Of a stretch of 10,110 bases of DNA, positions 1 to 5,094 are shown one piece after another (the stretch's first letter is position 1; each line of letters opens with the position of its first letter). The DNA is from Chitinispirillaceae bacterium (lineage in GTDB: Bacteria > Fibrobacterota > Chitinivibrionia > Chitinivibrionales > Chitinispirillaceae). The stretch lies in assembly GCA_016926315.1 (NCBI GenBank), contig JAFGOU010000443.1, positions 1-10,110 on the forward strand, given 5' to 3'. A model generated the notes under the pieces. The model was given only the letters and a program-made list of their open reading frames with translations. It had not been told where the DNA came from and ran no database searches. The position numbers and the translations under genes were made by a program.

Positions 1-2
1 AT

Positions 3-806
3 ACCGGCAGCCTGAACAAGGTGTACGGCATCCCCCGTCGCATCCGCGACATTTTCGTCACGGCCCACGATATCGAGCCGCGCTGGCACATCATGCTCCA
101 GGCCGCGTTCCAGAAATATACCGACAACGCGGTATCCAAAACAGTCAACTTCAGGCACGACGCAACCGTAAACGACGTGGAAGAGGTGTTCCGCTATGCC
201 TACGACCTGAACTGCAAGGGCGTCACGGTCTACCGCGACGGCTCGCGGAAAAACCAGGTGATCACCGCCGGTTCCGGCGGCGCGGCAGGGGCAAAAGCCG
301 AAGCGGGGCCGTTGTCGCCCCTGGGCACGCTCCAGCCCCGATCCCGCCCTTCGGTGACACACGGCCGTACCTACAAAACCAAGACCGGCTGCGGAACGCT
401 CTATGTGAACATCAACTCCGACGCCTACGGCTTCTGCGAAGTGTTCACCCAGATGGGAAAATCCGGGGGCTGCGCCGCCTCGAACGCCGAAGCGGTCTCG
501 CGCCTGATTTCGCTCGGGCTACGCGCGGGTATCGACCCCAAGGCCATCATGGAGCAGCTCCGCGGCATCCGCTGCCCGATCCCCACCTGGCATGAGGGCG
601 AAATGATCCTCTCCTGCGCCGACGCCATCGGCCGCGTCCTCGAAAAGGCGATCAACGAGGTGAACAGCGCCTCGGCAAACCCGCAGATCACCTTTTCCGG
701 GCTTGACATGGGCTACTGCCCGCAGTGCCCCGAGTGCGGCGGCATCATGGAAACCGAAGGCGGCTGCGCCGTCTGCAAGTCGTGCGGCTTTTCTAAGTGC
801 AGTTGA
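3..806 (+). CDS. nrdJ: Adenosylcobalamin-dependent (class II) ribonucleoside-diphosphate reductase, C-terminal part
   Basis: This is the C-terminal 267 residues of a B12-dependent ribonucleotide reductase, which makes deoxyribonucleotides in the cytoplasm using an adenosylcobalamin radical. The gene runs in from upstream, so its start is outside the window. Residues 1-86 match the end of the catalytic barrel (YGIPRRIRDIF, TDNAVSKTVNF, GVTVYRDGSR). A low-complexity Gly/Ala/Pro linker follows at about 88-118. Then comes a TSCPD-type domain at about 122-216 (GCGTLYVNINSD, EVFTQMGKSGG, LRGIRCPIP). The tail is cysteine-rich, with Cys at 239, 242, 245, 255, 258, 261 and 266. It looks like a zinc ribbon and ends in CGFSKCS, plausibly carrying the cysteine pair that re-reduces the active site. 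It ends 40 bp before a convergent gene, with a hairpin between. The family call is firm. The Cys-tail role follows from family knowledge. Confidence 0.93.
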   Translation, partial: TGSLNKVYGIPRRIRDIFVTAHDIEPRWHIMLQAAFQKYTDNAVSKTVNFRHDATVNDVEEVFRYAYDLNCKGVTVYRDGSRKNQVITAGSGGAAGAKAEAGPLSPLGTLQPRSRPSVTHGRTYKTKTGCGTLYVNINSDAYGFCEVFTQMGKSGGCAASNAEAVSRLISLGLRAGIDPKAIMEQLRGIRCPIPTWHEGEMILSCADAIGRVLEKAINEVNSASANPQITFSGLDMGYCPQCPECGGIMETEGGCAVCKSCGFSKCS

Positions 807-812
807 TGTCCG

Positions 813-840
813 CAGGAACGGTCTGCAATCCGTTCCTGCC
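813..840. terminator. Perfect hairpin between convergent genes, probable bidirectional 3'-end signal
   Basis: A 10-bp perfect inverted repeat (GCAGGAACGG at 813-822 and CCGTTCCTGC at 831-840) encloses an 8-nt loop. It fills most of the 40-bp gap between the nrdJ stop codon and the stop codon of the convergent glycosyltransferase. There is no T-run on either side: the plus strand continues CCCTTATC. It may therefore be a U-poor terminator, or a structure that protects mRNA 3' ends, rather than a textbook intrinsic terminator. The symmetry means it would form in transcripts from both directions. Confidence 0.7.
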
Positions 841-846
841 CCCTTA

Positions 847-1605
847 TCAGCAGATCGTTTCCGAGGAGTACTTCCCGCGAAGATTGATGAGCTGTGCGCC
901 AAGTCCGGGCAGCGGCGCGCCGGGATAGTCCGCGCACCTGGCCGGTAGAGCGGCGTTGTGTTTACGTAAAAAAACATTCCCGGCATCCTGCCACTCCTTA
1001 TCATACACCGGTTGCGTCAGTCGCTTGACCGTAATATCGCTCGTGACGATGACGCGCGAAGAAGCCCGCGCACGTAAACAGAAATCAAGGTCCCAGAAGT
1101 GCTCTCCGGTGAATGCTTCCTCGTCAAACCGCACCTGCTTCACGAGCCCGGACCTGACCGCAAGCATGCCGCCGTCGCAGGCGACCACCTCGCAATCACC
1201 CTTTTCGACCGAAAACGCCACGGCGAAAAAGTCGTTGTTCTGAAGATGGTAGACAATCCTCCCCTTAACAAATGGCCTTCCCGCCGCGGTCCAGGAGTAT
1301 TTGTCGCGGAACAGGTGCTGGGTGCCGGCAACGCCCACGATCCCAAGCGAAGGGTCTCCCGCAAATTTGGCCTCAAGCACCGCTCCCCAGTTCATGCTCA
1401 TGAAGTGGCAGTTGTCGGCGATGAATACGATCAGGTCGCCCGGGGCCTGCCCCGCTGCCCAGTTGTAGGCTCCGGCAAAATTCATCCCCCCCCTGCTTGC
1501 GTCAATAATGCGGTATTCGTGCGGCGCCCCGACGGTTTTCGCAACATTGCGCTCCTGAACCGATGCAGGCATGGGATGACGGCAGCAGGTGAGGACGGAG
1601 ATCAT
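847..1605 (-). CDS. GT2-like glycosyltransferase of the StrF-like 'family 2_5' type
   Basis: A 252-residue soluble protein with no membrane segment. Its N-terminus (MISVLTCCRH) starts directly with the first strand of a GT-A fold. The pattern GMNFAGAYNWAAGQAPGDLIVFIADN (residues 40-65) resembles the conserved block of StrF-type glycosyltransferase-like proteins, in which a hydrophobic strand ends in an acidic nucleotide-sugar or metal site. CDGGMLAVRS (143-152) and EHFWDLDFCLRAR (168-180) match the acceptor-side and 'DxDxClR' blocks of the family. Length is normal for a single domain. The acidic site reads IADNCHF, with one Asp instead of a clear DxD. The start is the first ATG in frame. No strong Shine-Dalgarno is visible, only CAAGGG about 9 bases upstream. 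It is a single-gene unit with its own candidate promoter. Donor, acceptor and pathway are unknown; a cell-surface glycan role is inferred. Confidence 0.72.
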   Translation of the reverse strand: MISVLTCCRHPMPASVQERNVAKTVGAPHEYRIIDASRGGMNFAGAYNWAAGQAPGDLIVFIADNCHFMSMNWGAVLEAKFAGDPSLGIVGVAGTQHLFRDKYSWTAAGRPFVKGRIVYHLQNNDFFAVAFSVEKGDCEVVACDGGMLAVRSGLVKQVRFDEEAFTGEHFWDLDFCLRARASSRVIVTSDITVKRLTQPVYDKEWQDAGNVFLRKHNAALPARCADYPGAPLPGLGAQLINLRGKYSSETIC

Positions 1606-1806
1606 AGGGGGAGGCCCTTGCTTAGTTTGAGATGAAAAAACCGGTTTCGCGTGCCATTAGTATAGGTGATGCCGTACGGCGAATGCAAGCGGGTTTAGGG
1701 CGCCCCTGGTATGGATTGCAGTCTCATTCACCGACAATGGTCTTCATCATTTTGACGATGGTTCCGGAACACGGGTGGTTACGGTTGAACGGTCGCCATT
1801 CTTTCA
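1606..1806. other. Non-coding 201-bp stretch between two minus-strand genes, with palindromes
   Basis: This gap lies between the stop of polymerase IV and the start of the glycosyltransferase at 847-1605. It holds three perfect palindromes: GCCGTACGGC (1671-1680), GGGCGCCC (1698-1705) and GTTCCGGAAC (1761-1770). It also holds a candidate minus-strand promoter (1659-1688). No hairpin with a T-run is visible that would terminate the polymerase IV transcript. A plus-strand open frame crosses it but looks accidental. No RNA gene is recognisable. Confidence 0.6.
1659..1688 (-). promoter_or_regulatory. Candidate sigma70-type promoter for the glycosyltransferase at 847-1605
   Basis: Read on the minus strand, TTGCAT (1688-1683) is followed by an 18-bp spacer and TATACT (1664-1659). 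The -10 matches the consensus at 5 of 6 positions and the -35 at 3 of 6. The spacer contains the perfect palindrome GCCGTACGGC, a plausible operator position. Transcription would begin near 1652, leaving a leader of about 47 nt before the start codon at 1605. The -35 sits in the 10-mer GCTTGCATTC, which also occurs at the candidate promoter upstream of the oxidoreductase gene. Confidence 0.42.
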
Positions 1807-3018
1807 TTAAACGCTTTTCCTGCGCGCTGCAGGTGATCGATCGGTTCGACGTTGCCGCCTCCCCATCACCCTTCCTTTTGCGATGACCGCGCTCCCGAAT
1901 TTTTCCGCAATGGCATCGACCGCCGCCTCGGCCTTGTCGATCGCCTGCGCCTGGCGCTGCTCTGCGAACAGGTTGGTCTGGGCGTCATCCTCAAAACCGG
2001 TGATGCCCACGCCGCAGAGCCGCAGAGCCTTTTCGCGGACCCCGTCGACCAGACTACAGACCCCTTCGTAAAGAGGTTTCGCCGCGTTCGACGGGTACAC
2101 CAGCGGTTTACGCACCGTATGTTTGCTGAAATCGGTCCGCCGGTAGATAAAAACAACGGTCCGCCCCTTGACCCCATGGTGCCGGGCCTGGCGCGCCACG
2201 TCCTGACACAGTGAACAGAGGGTCGTCTTCCACTCCTCCCGGTCGGGCGAATCGACATTGAACGTATGTTCGCGCGAGAGGGATTTGATCGTGCCGTCCT
2301 CGCCCACCGGCCGGTCGTCGATGCCCCTGCTGAGCGCCCAGAGCTCTTCACCCTGTTTCCCGAACAGGGTATACAGCCGCTCGCGCGGCAAGGCCTGCAG
2401 GTCTCCGACCGTGGCAACACCCCCGGCGCGCAGTGCGGCTTCGGTCTTTTTACCGATCCCCCACACCCGGCCCGCAGACATGGGCGCGAGCCATGCCTCG
2501 ATCCCCGCCTGGTTAAAAGGCGCCAGCGTAATACCCCCCGGCTTGTCCAGGTCTGAGGCAATTTTGGCAAGAAGCTTGTTCGGCGCGATACCGATCGAGG
2601 CGGAAAGGCGGCGTTCACCGGCAATCAGGCGTGAGAGCCGGCAGGCCGCGTCACGCGGCTCGCCCAGCAGCCTGGCGGTCCCGGTCATGTCAAGAAACGC
2701 CTCGTCGACCGACACCTGTTCGATGCGCGGGGAGAACGACGCGAGCAGCCGCATCACCTCGCCGGACTCTCTTTCGTAAACATCCATGCGCGGCCGGGTA
2801 TAAATGCCCTGCGGGCAGCGGCGCCTTGCCTCGCTAATGGGCATAGCCGACCGCACCCCGAACGTCCTCGCCTCATAGCTTGCCGCCGACACCACCCCGC
2901 GCGTGCCGGGTTGTGCCCCCACGATCACCGGTTTGCCGCGCCATGCGGGGTGGTCGCGCTGCTCAATGGAGGCGAAAAATGCGTCCATGTCGATGTGAAA
3001 GACGACTCGGCATTGCAT
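1807..3018 (-). CDS. dinB: DNA polymerase IV (Y-family translesion polymerase)
   Basis: A 403-residue Y-family polymerase that copies damaged or mispaired templates. The start chosen is the ATG at 3018, because FHIDMDAFFASIEQ then lies at residues 7-20 as in the family. An in-frame GTG at 3084 would add 22 unlikely residues. The catalytic acidic residues are D10, D105 and E106 (SVDEAFLD, 103-110), and F15 is the likely steric gate. The palm/fingers run to about 165. A thumb with helix-hairpin-helix follows (VWGIGKKTEAALRAGG, then LPRERLYTLFG, to about 235). The little finger spans about 245-345. QTNLF at 347-351 is a good beta-clamp-binding motif, followed by the usual conserved tail (IAEKFGSAVIAKG). 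It lies about 105 bp downstream of the GT2 gene on the same strand and may be read through from it. I could not find a convincing LexA box. Nothing appears broken. Confidence 0.96.
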   Translation of the reverse strand: MQCRVVFHIDMDAFFASIEQRDHPAWRGKPVIVGAQPGTRGVVSAASYEARTFGVRSAMPISEARRRCPQGIYTRPRMDVYERESGEVMRLLASFSPRIEQVSVDEAFLDMTGTARLLGEPRDAACRLSRLIAGERRLSASIGIAPNKLLAKIASDLDKPGGITLAPFNQAGIEAWLAPMSAGRVWGIGKKTEAALRAGGVATVGDLQALPRERLYTLFGKQGEELWALSRGIDDRPVGEDGTIKSLSREHTFNVDSPDREEWKTTLCSLCQDVARQARHHGVKGRTVVFIYRRTDFSKHTVRKPLVYPSNAAKPLYEGVCSLVDGVREKALRLCGVGITGFEDDAQTNLFAEQRQAQAIDKAEAAVDAIAEKFGSAVIAKGRVMGRRQRRTDRSPAARRKSV

Positions 3019-3123
3019 TGGTTCAAAAATACATGGTATCCCGCGGAGTTCGTTGCTCTGTTTTGCGTGGTGAATGTTCGCCACCTGCGCTGAAAGACCG
3101 TGGAATGATACCGTTTGAATATC

Positions 3124-3861
3124 CTACGTCTTCATTCCCAGCCCAAGTTGGAAAATCGGCTTCACCATTTTCCACCAGTCAATAACTGGCCGCATTTTGG
3201 TAAAACCACGTTTACGGTCCGGATACATCTTGTGTACGGGAACCTCGGTAACGCGATAGTGTAGACGAATAGCCTTAAACAGGAGATAAATCTCCAGTTC
3301 ATAGGCGTCCAGACCCGGCTGACCGAGATGTATTCTTGCGTCCCGCAAAAGGGATGCACGAATCGCCCTGAACCCGTTCGAGCTGTCGGTCATATGTTTG
3401 CCGCTGAAAAATGAAAAAAGCGCCGGATGAACAATCTTTGTGGCGAAAATCCGGTAGAGCGGCATGTCGCCTCCATAGGAATTCCGCTGGTAACGTGAAC
3501 CCTGTACCAGGTCAAACTCGCCGGAGATGACAGGTTCGGTGAGAAGCGGGATTTCGCGTCCGTCATCCTTGCTGTTGCCGGCCATAACGACGACGACGTC
3601 ATAACCATTCTCAAGGGCATAGTGGAACCCCGACCTGATTGCCGAACCAACCCCTTTTTGACGCCCGTTTCGCAGGACCAGCGCGCCCATTTCCCCGGCT
3701 TCCCTGGCAGTAGAATCGATTGAACCATCATCGACAACAATGACCAACTGCGCGCACGAGGCGGGAATGCTGGCGATGGTCTGGGCGATCTTGCCCTTTT
3801 CATTGAACGCGGGAATAATCACCGCGGTTTTCATTGCTGCGCGAGCCGTTGCCCCGGTCAT
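3124..3861 (-). CDS. GT2 glycosyltransferase of the dolichol/polyprenyl-phosphate sugar synthase type
   Basis: A 245-residue GT-A fold enzyme like Dpm1-type polyprenyl-phosphate mannosyl or glucosyl synthases, which move a sugar from a nucleotide donor onto a lipid phosphate at the cytoplasmic membrane face. Visible blocks are VIIPAFNE (14-21), VVDDGSIDST (42-51), GVGSAIRSGFHYALENGYD (70-88), QGSRY (120-124) and TDSSNGFRAIR (158-168). The position usually occupied by a 'DADxQHDP' acidic motif reads MAGNSKDD (93-100), a variant I associate with a GT2 subgroup. There is no C-terminal membrane hairpin, so it is soluble or peripheral. The start is ambiguous: the ATG at 3861 has a GGTGG four bases upstream, while the ATG at 3834 gives the family-typical MKTAVIIPAFNE but has no ribosome site. 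It lies 79 bp downstream of the oxidoreductase, probably in one transcript. The sugar is not determinable. Confidence 0.85.
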   Translation of the reverse strand: MTGATARAAMKTAVIIPAFNEKGKIAQTIASIPASCAQLVIVVDDGSIDSTAREAGEMGALVLRNGRQKGVGSAIRSGFHYALENGYDVVVVMAGNSKDDGREIPLLTEPVISGEFDLVQGSRYQRNSYGGDMPLYRIFATKIVHPALFSFFSGKHMTDSSNGFRAIRASLLRDARIHLGQPGLDAYELEIYLLFKAIRLHYRVTEVPVHKMYPDRKRGFTKMRPVIDWWKMVKPIFQLGLGMKT

Positions 3862-3940
3862 AGCACCACCGTAACGCGGTTGTTTGAATTACTAAGGGCG
3901 GTAAACGGAATGCGCGTGTTTTTTCCGGGCGGAATGCCCC

Positions 3941-4951
3941 TTATCGGCATTGCACCGCCTTTTGTTCGCGCAGCGACCGCTCTGCCGCTTCAAGAATCAA
4001 AATAACATCGGCCGCATGCCGGTCAGAGACATCCGGATTATACCGTTCGGTCATTCGTAAAAATTCCTGTACCTGCCGTTTCAGAGGCTCATATTGCTCA
4101 ATATTAGGAATATAGATATCACCCATGTGGATGATATTCTGGTGGTCACTGTAGTCGGGTGTGCTGTCAAGTTCTTCAAGATGAATATCCCTTTTATATA
4201 TCTTTACCGGTTCAGATTTGTTGACATCATCGATGGTTGCCATCACTTTTGAACCGACCAGCGTGATTTTGCGGATTTTTTCGGGAGAAATCCAGCTGGC
4301 ATGAATGCTGCACATAAGGCCGGAAGGAAAGTGCAAATGTACAAAGGCGGTATCGCCTACGCCGCATTGAAGATACCTTCCCTGAATCGTGGTCACGAGA
4401 TCCGGCAGCTCGTTCGCGAAAAGAAGCGCAATGGAAATATCATGCGTTGCGAGGTCCCACAGGGCGCTGGCATGTTTCCGGATTGGCCCCAGCCCTGTTC
4501 GTTCTGAATGCATATAATACACTGTTCCAAGTTCTCCCGATTCGATCGCTCTTTTGGCATAACAAACAGCCGGACTATATTCGTAAATATGCCCTGCCTT
4601 CACGAAACGCCGGCGCTTTTTGCCCAAAGCGAGAAGATCAAGTGCTTCAGAGTATGTCTGAGTGAACGGTTTTTCAACCAGTACGTGCTTCCCCTGTTCA
4701 AGACTTGATCGGGCAATTGCATAGTGTGTATGCAACGGCGTCGAGACAATTACCACGTCCACTGATTCGTCCGCCATTATCTTGGTATACTCATCGGTCA
4801 CCCTTTCCCTGCCGATGGCGCGGACGGCCTTGTTTCTGTTCTCTTCGGAAATATCGCATATATAGGCGATTTCGGATTCGGGCAGTTCCCGGCAGACCCT
4901 CAGATAATTGGGGCCCCAGTAACCATATCCGATAAGGGCGATCCTTTTCAT
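3941..4951 (-). CDS. Gfo/Idh/MocA-family NAD(P)-dependent sugar oxidoreductase
   Basis: A 336-residue oxidoreductase, probably acting on a nucleotide-activated or amino sugar. The Rossmann domain (about 1-125) has a dinucleotide loop GYGYWGPN (8-15), DVVIVSTPLHTHY (65-77) and VEKPFTQT (92-99), in which K94 is the family's catalytic lysine. The C-terminal alpha/beta domain contains DLATHDISIAL (166-176); H170 is a likely catalytic partner. Near the end, MGDIYIPNIEQYEPLKRQVQEF resembles UDP-sugar dehydrogenases of the WlbA/WbpB kind, but that is only a hint. The ATG at 4951 is chosen over the upstream in-frame start at 5089: it has an AGGA 5 bases ahead and places the Rossmann strand at the N-terminus. 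The gene is clearly A+T-richer than dinB next to it. It leads a minus-strand run with the GT2 gene and diverges from the GT-C gene. Confidence 0.88.
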   Translation of the reverse strand: MKRIALIGYGYWGPNYLRVCRELPESEIAYICDISEENRNKAVRAIGRERVTDEYTKIMADESVDVVIVSTPLHTHYAIARSSLEQGKHVLVEKPFTQTYSEALDLLALGKKRRRFVKAGHIYEYSPAVCYAKRAIESGELGTVYYMHSERTGLGPIRKHASALWDLATHDISIALLFANELPDLVTTIQGRYLQCGVGDTAFVHLHFPSGLMCSIHASWISPEKIRKITLVGSKVMATIDDVNKSEPVKIYKRDIHLEELDSTPDYSDHQNIIHMGDIYIPNIEQYEPLKRQVQEFLRMTERYNPDVSDRHAADVILILEAAERSLREQKAVQCR

Positions 4952-4956
4952 AATAA

Positions 4957-4960
4957 TCCT
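4957..4960 (-). promoter_or_regulatory. Ribosome binding site fixing the oxidoreductase start
   Basis: AGGA on the minus strand, within CCAGGATTATT, lies 5 bases before the ATG at 4951. It supports that start against the 46-residue-longer reading from 5089, whose extra residues (rich in Ile, Cys and Ser) do not resemble family members and overlap the candidate promoter. It is one of the clearer Shine-Dalgarno signals in the window. Confidence 0.6.
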
Positions 4961-5010
4961 GGAAACGACAGGGTAAATACAACTATCGGCAATGCAGGAA
5001 TCCAGTATCG

Positions 5011-5039
5011 ATAGTATCGTTAATGCTTTTTGAATGCAA
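5011..5039 (-). promoter_or_regulatory. Candidate promoter for the oxidoreductase-GT2 unit
   Basis: On the minus strand, TTGCAT (5039-5034) is followed by 17 bp and TACTAT (5016-5011). This gives 3 of 6 and 4 of 6 consensus matches at ideal spacing. Transcription would start near 5004, about 50 nt before the ATG at 4951. The -35 lies in the same 10-mer, GCTTGCATTC, as the candidate promoter at 1659-1688. The -10 region overlaps a direct repeat of AGTATCG (5004-5010 and 5013-5019) and the palindrome TATCGATA (5006-5013), which could be a regulator site. No comparably good plus-strand promoter for the divergent gene was found; TTGAAT with TACTAT at 15 bp spacing is weak. Confidence 0.38.
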
Positions 5040-5094
5040 GCACTGCACGTTACTATCCGCAAAAAATAATATGGAATGAACCTCTTCAATTTAG

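Noticed and set aside
519..1004. Minus-strand open frame of 161 codons
   Set aside because: It overlaps the well-supported nrdJ end and glycosyltransferase end; its composition is typical of an antisense shadow in G+C-rich DNA.
1099..1635. 178-codon plus-strand frame
   Set aside because: Antisense to the StrF-like glycosyltransferase, which has clear motifs; no ribosome site and no recognisable domain.
1638..1647. AAACCGGTTT followed by T-run on the minus strand, terminator-like
   Set aside because: The palindrome has no loop, so it cannot form a normal terminator hairpin, and it would lie in the leader of the glycosyltransferase transcript.
1632..1886. Plus-strand open frame of 84 codons beginning MKKPVSRAISIG
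   Set aside because: It crosses the non-coding gap, runs antisense into the 3' end of dinB, has no ribosome site and resembles no family I know.
1866..2624. 252-codon minus-strand frame inside dinB
   Set aside because: It is the +1 shadow of dinB, very rich in Arg, Ser and Pro, with no family motif.
3064..3085. Hairpin GTGGTG / CGCCAC upstream of dinB
   Set aside because: Only 6 bp with one wobble pair and no T-run; too weak to call a terminator or riboregulator.
3906..3937. Direct repeat CGGAATGC (3906-3913 and 3930-3937) between the oxidoreductase and GT2 genes
   Set aside because: Two 8-mers 24 bp apart in a 79-bp gap; no promoter elements align with them, and chance is a fair explanation.
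3911..3937. GGGC-GGAAT-GCCC hairpin with adjacent T-run (plus strand)
   Set aside because: The T-run precedes the hairpin on the plus strand and no plus-strand gene ends there; on the minus strand, where the genes run, it is followed by an A-run, so it is not a terminator.
5030..5056. TTGAAT plus TACTAT as a promoter for the GT-C gene
   Set aside because: Spacing is only 15 bp and matches are moderate; not strong enough to list, although this gene must have a promoter nearby.
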